Source: Rhodospirillaceae bacterium
GTDB taxonomy: Bacteria > Pseudomonadota > Alphaproteobacteria > Kiloniellales > DSM-21159
Length of the DNA: 64,000 bases
Assembly (NCBI GenBank): GCA_006969625.1
Contig: CP030885.1
Location: 2,057,430-2,121,429 of the forward strand
Direction: 5' to 3'
This document shows positions 27,329-36,394 of the stretch, one piece after another. Made by a program: the position numbers and the translations under genes. Within the stretch, counting starts at the first letter, position 1. The number at the start of each line of letters is the position of its first letter. The notes beneath the pieces are model-generated. The model was not told the origin of the DNA. It saw only the letters and a program-made list of their open reading frames with translations, and made no database searches.

Positions 27329-28957
27329 TCAGCCGTTGGCCACTTGCGGCACCGGTTTCATCAGAAAGGCCGGCACATGGTCGCCGAAGGCGGTGTCCTG
27401 GAACTCCTTCGGAAGGGCGCGCGGCTCGTCGCGACCCGGCCGCTTCTCGCCATGTCGGTTTCGCCCGCCGCGTGCCGTACGCGGCTCGCTGCCGTCGTCG
27501 TCGCGGCGCTTGCGGGCCCGCTCGGCACCGGCTTTGGCCGAGCGCTGGGCGGCCGCGTTGAGGGCACTGCCGGCATCCTCGGCGCCGGCCGACTCGGCGA
27601 TCTGCGCGACCTCGGTGACGCGCGCGGCCTCTTCGCCCACCGTCTTCTCCTCGGCGACGACCGACTCTGCGCCTGCCGACTCCGCTTCGCCTTCCTCGCG
27701 CCGACGGCTGCGCCCGCGGCCGCCGCGGCGCCGGCCGCGCCTGCTCTCCCCGGCGACCTCCGGCTTCGCCTCGGCGCGGCGCGCACCGATTTCTTCGGAG
27801 ACCTCCGACGGTTCGGCGGCCGCCGGTTTACCGGCGAAGTCGTCGTACTCGACTTTGCCCCCGATCAGTCTCTCGATCCCCGACAACAGCTTGGCGTCCA
27901 GACGGGTCACCAGCGTGTAGGCCTCGCCGCTGCGCCCGGCCCGGCCGGTGCGGCCGATGCGGTGGACATAGTCCTCGGAGTTCGAGGGGACGTCGAAGTT
28001 GAAGACGTGGCTGACCTTCGGGATGTCGAGGCCGCGGGCGGCGACGTCGGAGCACACGAGCAGGCGCACCTCGCCCTTCTTGAACCTGTCGAGGGTTTCC
28101 ATGCGCGCCGGCTGGGCCATGTCGCCGTGCAGCTCCGCCGCGTCGTAGCCGTGCCGCTTGAGCGAGCGGAAGACGATGCCGACGTCGCGCTTGCGGTTGC
28201 AGAAGATGAGACCACTGACGAGGTTGTCGCCGGCCCGGTCGATCAGTCGGCGCAGGGCCGCCCGCTTGTCCTTGGCCTCGGCGCCGGTGCGCACCAGGCG
28301 CTGGGTGACGGTCTTGGCCGGGGAGGCGGGGGGCGACACCCGGATCTCTTTGGGGTTCATCAGGAAGGCGTCGGACAGCTTGCGGATCTCCGGCGCCATG
28401 GTGGCGGAGAAGAACAGCGTCTGGCGCAGCGGCGGCAGCATCTTGACGATGCGCTCAACGTCGGGGATGAAACCCATGTCGAGCATACGATCGGCCTCGT
28501 CGATCACCAGCAGCTTGACGTCGGCCAGCAGGATGTTGCCGCGCTCGAACATGTCGAGCAGGCGGCCGGGCGTGGCGATCAGCACGTCGGCGCCGCGCTC
28601 CAGCACGGCGAGCTGGTCCTTGAAGGACTCACCGCCGATCAGCAGGGCGTGGCTGAGGCGCGTGTACTTGCCGTACTTCTCGAAGTTCTCGCCGACCTGC
28701 GCGGCCAGCTCGCGCGTCGGCTCCAGAATCAGCGAGCGCGGCATGCGGGTCTTTGCGCGGCCGCTCGCCAGGATGTCGATCATCGGCAGGGTAAAGGAGG
28801 CGGTCTTGCCGGTGCCGGTCTGCGCGACGCCCATGACGTCGCGTCCCATCAGCACGTAGGGAATGGCCTTTTCCTGAATCGGCGTCGGCGTCTCGTACCC
28901 GGCTTCGGATACGGCGCGCAACACCTCGGGGCTCAGGCCGAGCTCTTCGAAGGTCAT
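27329..28957 (-). CDS. DEAD-box RNA helicase, RhlE-like
   Basis: 542-aa ATP-dependent RNA helicase. Visible motifs are the Q motif, AQTGTGKT, PTRELA, VIDEADRMLDMGF, FFSATM, and HRIGRTGRAG in the second RecA domain (to about residue 370). The C-terminal third is low-complexity, rich in Arg/Glu/Ala/Gly (GRRRGGRGRSRRREEG and similar), and probably binds RNA. This layout fits the RhlE group that helps ribosome assembly or cold adaptation. It diverges from the isochorismatase gene across 256 bp. Confidence 0.93.
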   Translation of the reverse strand: MTFEELGLSPEVLRAVSEAGYETPTPIQEKAIPYVLMGRDVMGVAQTGTGKTASFTLPMIDILASGRAKTRMPRSLILEPTRELAAQVGENFEKYGKYTRLSHALLIGGESFKDQLAVLERGADVLIATPGRLLDMFERGNILLADVKLLVIDEADRMLDMGFIPDVERIVKMLPPLRQTLFFSATMAPEIRKLSDAFLMNPKEIRVSPPASPAKTVTQRLVRTGAEAKDKRAALRRLIDRAGDNLVSGLIFCNRKRDVGIVFRSLKRHGYDAAELHGDMAQPARMETLDRFKKGEVRLLVCSDVAARGLDIPKVSHVFNFDVPSNSEDYVHRIGRTGRAGRSGEAYTLVTRLDAKLLSGIERLIGGKVEYDDFAGKPAAAEPSEVSEEIGARRAEAKPEVAGESRRGRRRGGRGRSRRREEGEAESAGAESVVAEEKTVGEEAARVTEVAQIAESAGAEDAGSALNAAAQRSAKAGAERARKRRDDDGSEPRTARGGRNRHGEKRPGRDEPRALPKEFQDTAFGDHVPAFLMKPVPQVANG

Positions 28958-29213
28958 GCGTATCTTTTTCGTCTGTGCGGAATGCTATGCAGGGCGGCCG
29001 CCGCAGCCAAGCCGAGGAGCGGGCCGCCTTGCTCCTCAGATAGCCAGGGTTTTCGCGGATTCAACGGCAAAAGTCAACGAAACCCGCATTATTTCGCGCG
29101 CTCGGCAGCGTTTGGCCCGTCGAAGACGCAAATTCCGCCGCGCTTGGCGCCGAGGCCTGTCGTGGCTATTGTGCGGGATACTAGGCAATCGTCTTCCGGT
29201 TTACTCTCACGAC

Positions 29214-29783
29214 ATGTCTCAGGCTTGGACTCTCTCCGCCGCCGAGTCCGCACTGCTGATCGTCGACGTTCAGGCGCGCCTGGCCCCGGCGATCGCCGGG
29301 CAGGAGCGCATCCGACGGCGCATCCTCCTGCTGCTGGAGGCAGCGGCCGCCCTCGGCGTGCCGGTGCTGGCCAGCGAACAGGCGCCCGACAGCCTCGGCC
29401 CGACGGTGCCCGAGGTGCGCGCGCGGCTGCCGGCCGATGCGGTGCTGGCCAAGCGCCACTTCTCCTGCCTGCGCGAGCCTGACTTCGCTGGGCGCTGGCA
29501 GGCGCTTGGCCGTCGTCAGGCCGTGGTCTGCGGCATGGAGGCGCACGTCTGCGTGGCGCAGACGGCGCTCGACCTGGCGGCCCACGGCGTGCAGACCTTT
29601 GCCGTCGCCGATGCCGTGGGCAGCCGCAGCGAAGCCAACTGCCGCTCAGCCCTGCAGCGCTTCGGCCTTGCCGGCATCCTGCCGCTACCGGCGGAGTCGG
29701 TGGTCTTCGAGTGGCTGAACGACAGCGGCCACCCCGCCTTCGCCTCGCTGATCCGCCGCATCAAGGACGAGGGGTCTTCGTGA
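29214..29783 (+). CDS. Isochorismatase-like cysteine hydrolase
   Basis: 189-aa nicotinamidase/isochorismatase-family protein. The catalytic triad is visible: Asp in LLIVDVQARLAP, Lys in AVLAKRHFSCL, and Cys in VVCGMEAHVCVAQTALDL. The substrate is not predictable. The ATG at 29214 is chosen because the upstream open frame is Arg-rich. It is followed, 40 bp later, by an alpha/beta hydrolase in the same direction. Confidence 0.82.
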   Translation: MSQAWTLSAAESALLIVDVQARLAPAIAGQERIRRRILLLLEAAAALGVPVLASEQAPDSLGPTVPEVRARLPADAVLAKRHFSCLREPDFAGRWQALGRRQAVVCGMEAHVCVAQTALDLAAHGVQTFAVADAVGSRSEANCRSALQRFGLAGILPLPAESVVFEWLNDSGHPAFASLIRRIKDEGSS

Positions 29784-29823
29784 GGCCCGGTGCCCATCCG
29801 AATGCGGAACGCAGTTGGGCGCC

Positions 29824-30531
29824 GTGACCGAAAGGCAGGACCTCGTCCTCTTGCCAGGCCTGCTCTGCGACGCGCGCCTCTGGGCACCGCAGATCGAGGC
29901 ACTGTCCGATATCGCCAGGCCGCTGGTCGTCGACCTGACGCGCGACGACTCGATTGCGGCGATGACGGAGCGGGTGCTGTCGGAAGCGCCTGCGCGTTTC
30001 GCCCTGGCCGGCCTCTCGATGGGCGGCTACGTCGCGCTGGAGACGCTCCGCCGGGCGCCGGAGCGCATCACGCACATCGCCCTGATCGATACCCGGGCGA
30101 CCCAGGACACCCCGGAAGAGACCCAGCGCCGTCGCGACCTGTTGGCGCTGTCGGAGCGCGGGCAGTTCCGCGGCGTCACCCGCCAGCTTCTACCGCGGCT
30201 GATCCACACCGACCGCCTGGAGGACGCCGACGTGACTGGGACGGTCTATGCCATGGCCGAGGCGGTGGGCAAGGTCGGCTTCCTGCGCCAGCAGACGGCG
30301 ATCATGGGCCGGCCCGACCTGCGGCCGGTGCTGCCGGGCGTGCGCGTGCCGAGCCTCGTGGTGGTCGGGCGGCAGGACATCCTGACGCCGCCGGCCATGG
30401 CGTTGGAGATCGCGGCCGGTATCCCCGACGCCCGGCTGCAGGTGATCGAGGACTGCGGCCACCTCGCGACCCTCGAGCGGCCCGTGGAAACCAATGCCGC
30501 CTTGCGGCGCTGGCTCACTCAGGCGCCCTGA
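29824..30531 (+). CDS. Alpha/beta hydrolase
   Basis: 235-aa alpha/beta-hydrolase fold protein. The nucleophile elbow GLSMGGYV gives Ser as nucleophile, with Asp in VVVGRQDILTP and His in EDCGHLATLERP. The opening LVLLPGLLCDARLWAPQ has the oxyanion turn. A GTG at 29824 is preferred; a TTG at 29815 is three codons earlier. It probably belongs to a two-gene operon with the isochorismatase-like gene. It is similar to carboxylesterases, and its substrate is unknown. Confidence 0.8.
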   Translation: MTERQDLVLLPGLLCDARLWAPQIEALSDIARPLVVDLTRDDSIAAMTERVLSEAPARFALAGLSMGGYVALETLRRAPERITHIALIDTRATQDTPEETQRRRDLLALSERGQFRGVTRQLLPRLIHTDRLEDADVTGTVYAMAEAVGKVGFLRQQTAIMGRPDLRPVLPGVRVPSLVVVGRQDILTPPAMALEIAAGIPDARLQVIEDCGHLATLERPVETNAALRRWLTQAP

Positions 30532-30538
30532 GCGGTTT

Positions 30539-31150
30539 TCAGTCGCCGGGCCAGTCGGAATCGCGGCGCAATTCGTCGTTGGCGCTGGCCGGCGGGAAGA
30601 GGGCCAGGCCGAGCCCGCGGATGGCCCTCGCGAAGCCCGGGTCGTCGATGCCGGCGAGCGGTCCCACGGTGGCCACGGCGGAGGTCACGCGGTCGCCGCC
30701 CCAGCAGTAGACTGCGACGATGCGCATGCCGTTGTTTGCCTGGGCGGCGATCTCCGGCAGCGGCCCGCGGCAGAGCTGGGGCGCAGAGGTCGCCAGCGGC
30801 GCATCGAAGACCAGCGCGACCCGGTAGGCGCTGGCGAAGTCCTCCGGCGGTTCGCTGACGAAATCGACGACCGGCCCGAAGTGGCTCTGCTCCAGGAGCT
30901 CAGCCGTGCGCCCCGCAAAGATGGCTGGGTCGCCGCCGAAGGGATTGCCGGCGACATCGAGCTTCACGCCGCCGCGGCTCTGGGCGAAGCCGAGCGCCGC
31001 CGGATCGTAGCTGGAATCGACGTACTGCTGCGAGATGCTGGTGCCGCCGGGCGCCATCGCGGTACAGGCGCCAAGGCCGAGCGCGGCGAGCAATACAGCC
31101 GGGCGCGGCCGGCGGACGAGGTTGGACGCAAAGACCTGGAAGGCGGGCAT
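30539..31150 (-). CDS. Hypothetical lipoprotein
   Basis: 203-aa protein with a hydrophobic N-terminal segment and lipobox LGAC (Cys29), so it is probably membrane-anchored. The mature part has YDPAALGFAQSRGGVKLDVAGNPF and AQANNGMRIVAVYCWGGDRVTSA (split) with a second Cys pair in the body. I do not recognise the family. It converges on the alpha/beta hydrolase (7 bp between the stops) and follows parE's end by 143 bp in the opposite reading sense. Confidence 0.6.
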   Translation of the reverse strand: MPAFQVFASNLVRRPRPAVLLAALGLGACTAMAPGGTSISQQYVDSSYDPAALGFAQSRGGVKLDVAGNPFGGDPAIFAGRTAELLEQSHFGPVVDFVSEPPEDFASAYRVALVFDAPLATSAPQLCRGPLPEIAAQANNGMRIVAVYCWGGDRVTSAVATVGPLAGIDDPGFARAIRGLGLALFPPASANDELRRDSDWPGD

Positions 31151-31293
31151 GGCGCTCTCCCCTTGAGTGGACCCCGGCCGACCCTGCCCCAGGTAGTACG
31201 CGGCGGTAAGCGAATGCGCCCCCGCCCGCGCGCCGGGTTCGCAGGCTCAGGCCAGACGCCGGGGCGCTTTTCGCCGCATCTTCGAGTCCCTTG

Positions 31294-33288
31294 TCAGACG
31301 TCGAGGTCGTCGGCGGCGACGAAGCGCGCATTCTCCTGGATGAAGGCGAAGCGCAGCTCGGGCTTGCGGCCCATGAGCTGCTCGACCCGCTCGCGCGCCT
31401 GCCGCTCCTCGCCCTGCGGGTCCGGATCGGTCGCTTCGCTGACCACGACGCGCAGCAGCGTGCGGGTCTTCGGGTCCATGGTGGTCTCGCGAAGCTGCGC
31501 CGCCGGCATCTCGCCCAGGCCCTTGAAGCGGCTGACCTCGACCTTGGACTTGCCCTTGAAGTCGCTGTCCATCAGCTCCGCCCGATGGGTATCGTCGCGT
31601 GCGTAGCGCGTCACCCCGCCGACGCTCAGGCGGTAGAGGGGCGGCTGCGCCAGGTACAGGCGGCCGGCCGAGATCAGACCCGGCATCTCCTGGAAGAAGA
31701 AGGTGATCAGCAGGCTGGCGATGTGGGCGCCGTCGACGTCGGCGTCGGTCATGATGATGACCCGCTCGTAGCGCAGCTTGTCGAGGTCGAAGCTCGCCCG
31801 GGCGCCGCAGCCCAGAGCCAGCAGGATGTCGTTGACCTCCTGGTTGGCCTTCAGCTTGTCGGCCGAGGCGCTGGCGACGTTCAGGATCTTGCCGCGCAGG
31901 GGCAGCACCGCCTGGGTCTCGCGGGCGCGCGCCTGCTTGGCCGAGCCGCCCGCGGAATCGCCCTCGACCAGGAAGATCTCGGTGCCTTCGGCGCTGGTGC
32001 GGGAGCAGTCGGTGAGCTTTCCGGGCAGGCGCAGCTTGCGGGTCGCGCTCTGCCGCTTCAACTCCTTTTCCTGGCGCCGGCGCAGCCGCTCGTCGGCCCG
32101 CTCGGCGAAGCGTTCGATCAGGCGGCGCGCCTCGTCGGGCCGCGCCGACAGCCAGTGCTCGAAGCGGTCCTTGACGGCCCCCTCGACCAGGCGGGCGGCC
32201 TCGGCGGTCGCCAGCTTCTCCTTGGTCTGCCCCTGGAACTGCGGATCGCGGATGAAGACCGAGAGGAGCTGGAAGCCGCCGCCACAGACGTCGTCCGCGC
32301 TCACCCGGTCGATCTTCTTGATGCCGATCAGCTCGCCGTAGGCCTTGGCGCCGCGCAGCAGGGCGCTGCGCAGTCCCTGCTCGTGGGTGCCGCCCTCGGG
32401 CGTCGGTACCGTGTTGCAGTAGCTCGAGGAGAATCCCTCCTCGTCGGCCGGCCAGGCGACGGCCCATTCGACGCGGCCCTGGCCGTCGGGAAAGGGCGCT
32501 TCGCCGGCGAAGGGCTCCGGCACCAGCGTGCGGCGCTTGCCCAGGCTGGCGGTGAGGAAGTCCTTGAGGCCATCGGGAAAGTGCAGGCTCGCCTCGGCCG
32601 GCGTGCTGTCGCCCTCGGCCAGCAACTCCGGCGCGCAGCGCCAGCGGATCTCGACGCCGCGATACAGGTACGCCTTGGAGCGCGCCATCTTGTAGAGGCG
32701 GGACGGGGAGAAGCGGGCATGCGGGCCGAAGATCCCGAGGTCGGGCTCGAAGGCGACAGTCGTGCCGCGGCGGTTGGGGACGCCGCCGACCTTCTCGAGC
32801 GCCGTCTGCGGCCGGCCCTCGCCGTAGACCTGTCGCCACAGCGTCTTGTCGCGCGCCACCTCGACTTCCAGGCGCGCCGCCAGGGCGTTCACCACCGACA
32901 GGCCGACGCCGTGCAGGCCGCCCGACGTCTCGTAGGCCTTCTGGGTAAACTTGGCGCCCGAGTGCAGGGTCGTCAGGATGACCTCGAGCGCCGACTTGTC
33001 CTTGAACTTGGGGTGCGGGTCGATCGGGATGCCGCGGCCGTTGTCGCGCACCGTCACCCGGTTGCCGGCCGCCAGCTCCAGCTCGATCCGGCTGGCGTGG
33101 CCGGCCACCGCCTCGTCCATGGCGTTGTCGAGCAGCTCGGCGACCAGATGATGCAGCGCGCGCTCGTCGGTGCCGCCGACGTACATGCCCGGACGCCGGC
33201 GCACCGGCTCCAGGCCCTCCAGAACCTCGATATCGGCGGCGGTATAGCTGTCCTGCTTGGCGGCGAGGTTCTGGAAGAGGTCCGACAT
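31294..33288 (-). CDS. parE: DNA topoisomerase IV subunit B
   Basis: ATPase subunit of topoisomerase IV, which decatenates daughter chromosomes with ParC. The 664-aa product is shorter than GyrB, lacks the GyrB insertion, and shows the GHKL ATP site (LLDNAMDEAVAG, NGRGIPIDPHP, GGLHGVGLSVVNAL), the EGDSAGGSAKQAR and DADVDGAHIASLL TOPRIM motifs, and the C-terminal FKGLGEMPAAQLRETTMDP. A subtype-diagnostic end is consistent with ParE. It lies upstream of an unknown lipoprotein and divergent from a hotdog thioesterase. Confidence 0.95.
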   Translation of the reverse strand: MSDLFQNLAAKQDSYTAADIEVLEGLEPVRRRPGMYVGGTDERALHHLVAELLDNAMDEAVAGHASRIELELAAGNRVTVRDNGRGIPIDPHPKFKDKSALEVILTTLHSGAKFTQKAYETSGGLHGVGLSVVNALAARLEVEVARDKTLWRQVYGEGRPQTALEKVGGVPNRRGTTVAFEPDLGIFGPHARFSPSRLYKMARSKAYLYRGVEIRWRCAPELLAEGDSTPAEASLHFPDGLKDFLTASLGKRRTLVPEPFAGEAPFPDGQGRVEWAVAWPADEEGFSSSYCNTVPTPEGGTHEQGLRSALLRGAKAYGELIGIKKIDRVSADDVCGGGFQLLSVFIRDPQFQGQTKEKLATAEAARLVEGAVKDRFEHWLSARPDEARRLIERFAERADERLRRRQEKELKRQSATRKLRLPGKLTDCSRTSAEGTEIFLVEGDSAGGSAKQARARETQAVLPLRGKILNVASASADKLKANQEVNDILLALGCGARASFDLDKLRYERVIIMTDADVDGAHIASLLITFFFQEMPGLISAGRLYLAQPPLYRLSVGGVTRYARDDTHRAELMDSDFKGKSKVEVSRFKGLGEMPAAQLRETTMDPKTRTLLRVVVSEATDPDPQGEERQARERVEQLMGRKPELRFAFIQENARFVAADDLDV

Positions 33289-33402
33289 GGCGCGCAGTAT
33301 AGGGAGCGGCTGGCGGCGGGTTCAAGCAGATGCGGTGGCTTCGATTCGATCCCGCTACGATATCTTGTGGATGTGTGATGCTCAGTCCAGGGGGAGATAG
33401 GT

Positions 33403-33810
33403 ATGAGCGAGGCGCGCGGCTCGGCTGATCGCGAGGGACCGCCGGCGGGCGAGCCGGCCTTGAAGACGGTCGCCATGCCGGGCGACGCCAATCCGAACGG
33501 CGACATCTTCGGCGGCTGGGTGATGGCGCAGATGGACCTCGCCGGCGCCGTGCCCGCGGTGCGCCGGGCCCAGGGCCGGGTCGCCACCGTGGCGGTCGAG
33601 GGCATGCGCTTCCACAAGCCGGTCTTCATCGGCGATCTGGTGAGTTGCTACGCCGAGCTGGTCAGGGTCGGAAAGAGCTCGATGACGGTGCGGATCGAGA
33701 CCTGGGCAGAGCGGCGGATCGCCCGCGACCGGGTCAAGGTCACCGAAGGTGTCTTCATTTATGTCGCCATCGACGAGCAAGGAAGAAAGCGCGATTTGCC
33801 AGGCGTTTAA
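33403..33810 (+). CDS. Acyl-CoA thioesterase, YciA-like hotdog
   Basis: 135-aa hotdog-fold protein with the YciA signature GDANPNGDIFGGWVMAQMDLAGA, followed by VAVEGMRFHKPVFIGDLVSCYAELVRVGKSSM split and VTEGVFIYVAID. The hydrolase probably acts on CoA thioesters. The start ATG has AGGGGGAG upstream. It stands alone between divergent parE and the motA gene. Confidence 0.88.
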   Translation: MSEARGSADREGPPAGEPALKTVAMPGDANPNGDIFGGWVMAQMDLAGAVPAVRRAQGRVATVAVEGMRFHKPVFIGDLVSCYAELVRVGKSSMTVRIETWAERRIARDRVKVTEGVFIYVAIDEQGRKRDLPGV

Positions 33811-34101
33811 CGAAGATCGTTAAGAGCGAATGCGAATCGATCGGCCGCTCCGCTGCCTGCGTCCGGACCAGGTCCGAGCTCGAGGAGTCGAGGCGAGACG
33901 CTTCGGAGGTTCGCATTGCGGATCGGCGGCAGCGACGATCGGGCGTGAGGCTGGCTCCTGAGGATCTCGTTCGCAGGCAGACAGCGGTGGTTAAGCCCTC
34001 TTTAAGCGGCGTCCCGCATCATCTCCGGCATCGCGATGCGGGCACGGCAACGTCCGGACCGCCGGCGAGACGCTCGGGTCAGTCACGGCGAAGAGGGCGA
34101 G
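33811..34101. other. Upstream region of motA
   Basis: No gene is seen in this 291-bp gap; the plus-strand open frame spanning it is a shadow. An inverted repeat (CCCGCATC at 34013-34020, GATGCGGG at 34035-34042) lies in the likely 5' leader of motA. No sigma-28 or sigma-54 element of convincing quality was found. Confidence 0.35.
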
Positions 34102-34974
34102 ATGCTTTCGATCGGCGGCATCGCCATGGTGTTCATCATGGTGTTCGGCGGCTACACTCTGGCCGGCGGCAAGATGGAAGTCATTATCTACGCGCTGCCG
34201 TTCGAGATGATGATGATCGGCGGCGCCGCGATCGGTGCGTTCCTGATCGCCAACTCCGCCGATACCGCGAAGAAGGCGCTCGGCGGCCTCGGCCGGGTGT
34301 TCAAGGGCCCGCGCTGGGGGCGCGACGACTACCGCGACCTGCTGTGTCTGATGTATGGCCTGATCAAGGTGATGAAGGCGAAGGGCGCCGTCGCCCTCGA
34401 GCCGCACATCGAAACGCCGCACGAAAGCCCGATCTTTACGTCCTATCCGAAGATCCTGGCCGATACGACGGTCACCGCCCTGATCTGCGATACGCTGCGC
34501 ATGGTCACGATGAACCTCGACGACCCACACCAGGCCGAGGACTTCATGGAGCGCCAGTTGGAAAAGCTGCACCACGAGCATTCCAAGCCGGCGCACGCCC
34601 TGCAGACGATGGCCGATGGCCTGCCCGCGCTGGGCATCGTTGCGGCGGTGCTGGGCGTCATCAAGACCATGGCCTCGATCGACCAGCCGGTGGAGATCCT
34701 CGGGCGTATGATCGGCGGCGCGCTGGTCGGCACCTTCCTCGGCGTTTTCCTGTCGTACGGCCTCGTCGGGCCGATCGCCGCGCGTCTGCAGCAGATCGTC
34801 GATCAGGACATGCAGTTCTACGCGATCGTCCGCGACACCATCACGGCCAACCTGCACGGTCATGCCGCCCAGGTCGCGGTCGAGATCGGCCGCGGCAACG
34901 TGCCGAGCAAGATTCAGCCGAGCTTCTACGACCTGGAGGAAGCGCTGAACGCCGTGCCGGCGGAGGCCGCGTAG
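34102..34974 (+). CDS. motA: Flagellar motor stator protein MotA
   Basis: 290-aa inner-membrane proton-channel subunit that works with MotB to turn the flagellar motor. The alphaproteobacterial-type N-terminus (GIAMVFIMVFGGYTLAGG) is followed by four hydrophobic segments (two at about 1-55, two at about 165-220). The cytoplasmic loop has SYPKILADTTVTALICDTLRM, and the pair LPALGIVAAVLGVIKTM and GALVGTFLGVFLSYGLVGPI carry the proline-containing helices. A GAAGAGGGCGAG site precedes the ATG. No motB is present; separate motA and motB loci are known in this class. Confidence 0.95.
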   Translation: MLSIGGIAMVFIMVFGGYTLAGGKMEVIIYALPFEMMMIGGAAIGAFLIANSADTAKKALGGLGRVFKGPRWGRDDYRDLLCLMYGLIKVMKAKGAVALEPHIETPHESPIFTSYPKILADTTVTALICDTLRMVTMNLDDPHQAEDFMERQLEKLHHEHSKPAHALQTMADGLPALGIVAAVLGVIKTMASIDQPVEILGRMIGGALVGTFLGVFLSYGLVGPIAARLQQIVDQDMQFYAIVRDTITANLHGHAAQVAVEIGRGNVPSKIQPSFYDLEEALNAVPAEAA

Positions 34975-35073
34975 CGCACACGGTCCGGCCGGCCGAAGAG
35001 CCGCGGCGCGGTCCGGCCCGGGATCACACAAAGGTGTCTGGCGCGCGTCGGCCGGCTTCGGCAGGCTGCTGCC

Positions 35074-35463
35074 ATGCGTCTTCCACGGTCCATACGCGGG
35101 GTTTTCCTGCTTTGCGCGGGCGCGGTCGCGGCACTGGCATCGGGTGCCGCGCTCGCCGGCGAGGCGGACGTCGTCGATGCCGTGTTGCAGCGCCAGGCCG
35201 ACGGCACCTACACCGCGGAGGTCGCCGTCCGGCACGCCGACACCGGCTGGGATCATTATGCCGACCGCTGGGAGGTGGTAGCGCCCGACGGGCGCGTGCT
35301 CGGAACGCGCACGCTCTATCATCCGCATGTCGAAGAGCAACCCTTCACGCGTTCGCTGCGCGGCCTGGAAGTCCCGGAAGGCGTGACGCTGGTCCGCATC
35401 CGCGCACACGACTCGGTGCACGGTTTCGGCGGCGTCGAAGTGGAGCTCGAGGTCCCGCGCTAG
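35074..35463 (+). CDS. Hypothetical periplasmic protein
   Basis: 129-aa protein with a signal peptide (hydrophobic about 9-27, cleavage after ALA, near residue 28). The mature domain has TGWDHYADRWEVVAPDGRVLG, TRTLYHPHVEEQPFTRSLRGLEVP split, and IRAHDSVHGFGGVEVELEVP, suggesting a beta-sandwich. His and Asp residues are prominent and could bind metal. The family is not named with confidence. It follows motA by 99 bp but is not obviously related to motility. Confidence 0.7.
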   Translation: MRLPRSIRGVFLLCAGAVAALASGAALAGEADVVDAVLQRQADGTYTAEVAVRHADTGWDHYADRWEVVAPDGRVLGTRTLYHPHVEEQPFTRSLRGLEVPEGVTLVRIRAHDSVHGFGGVEVELEVPR

Positions 35464-35688
35464 CGCCAAGGCGGGCCCAGCGACCCTTGTCCAGCGTCAC
35501 TGCAAGGCGCCGGCCGGGCCGGGACGTTCGTCCGGGAAGCGGGCGGGGCGCAGGGCAGCCCTGGCTCGGAACCTCTACTCTGTCGGTTGCAGGCGTTCCC
35601 TGGATGGCGCAACCTCTTGGCATTCCAGAAGGCGCGGCCTGCAAGGCCGTGAGTTTTCCGCGAACTCCAGGGTGATTGCAGGCTCCAG

Positions 35689-36243
35689 GTGGACGACTCC
35701 GACAGCGATGGCGTGGCTTTGGGCGGCGGCTCGAGCGTATTGCGCGTGGGACAGGTGCCGAATCCTCAGGTGCAGCGCCTCTTCGACTACTGGCGCCGCT
35801 ATTGCGAAGACGGCCACCTGATGCCGCGGCAGGCCTTCGACCCGGTGCATCTGGGGGGCCTGCTCGCCAATGTGCTGTTCGTCGAGCGGCGGCAGGTTCC
35901 CGCGGACCTGATCATCCGCGTCGCCGGACAGGAGATCGAGGAACGCTACGGCCGCTCGATGCGCGGCATGTCGATCTACGACACCTTCCCGATCGTCAAG
36001 CGCAAGGACACCTCGCACCAGTGGGCGGAACTGCTGCGCGACGCCCAGCCGAAGTACCGGCGTGGACCCATGGTGTTTCCGAACGAGCGCGCCTTCGAGG
36101 CCGAACGCCTCTTGCTGCCGCTGGGCGATGCGGGGCAGGGTCCCCCGGACCGGGTGGCCTACATTTTGGGGGTGATTCTCTACGCGCCGCTGTCGGAGGC
36201 GAAGCCGAAGCTGACCGCCGTCTCTGCCACCCTCATCGCCTGA
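35689..36243 (+). CDS. PAS-domain protein (PAS_5-like)
   Basis: 184-aa protein without other domains. The pattern QRLFDYWRRYCEDGHLMPRQAFDPVHLGGLLANVLFVERRQ (in parts) followed by RVAGQEIEERYGRSMRGMSIYDTFP resembles the PAS_5 family, whose members carry a sensory-type fold at the start. The GTG at 35689 is used; no strong ribosome site is seen. No kinase or output domain follows. A role in signalling or in localisation is possible, and the ligand is unknown. Confidence 0.7.
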   Translation: MDDSDSDGVALGGGSSVLRVGQVPNPQVQRLFDYWRRYCEDGHLMPRQAFDPVHLGGLLANVLFVERRQVPADLIIRVAGQEIEERYGRSMRGMSIYDTFPIVKRKDTSHQWAELLRDAQPKYRRGPMVFPNERAFEAERLLLPLGDAGQGPPDRVAYILGVILYAPLSEAKPKLTAVSATLIA

Positions 36244-36394
36244 CCGGCATGGCGTGGAGGCGGTGGGCCGTCCGCCTCGGTCGGCCGTCGCCCGGGGCGA
36301 GGGACGCATGCGAAGCGGCGCGCAAGCCGTGGCTCCCGCGCCGCCTTTCACGTCCGCATGCCTGTGGCGGTCGCCGGCCGGGCCGGCCGCCGCC

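Noticed and set aside
33645..35675. Plus-strand 676-codon open frame spanning motA and neighbours
   Set aside because: Arg-rich, out of frame with the motA and thioesterase genes that are clearly real.
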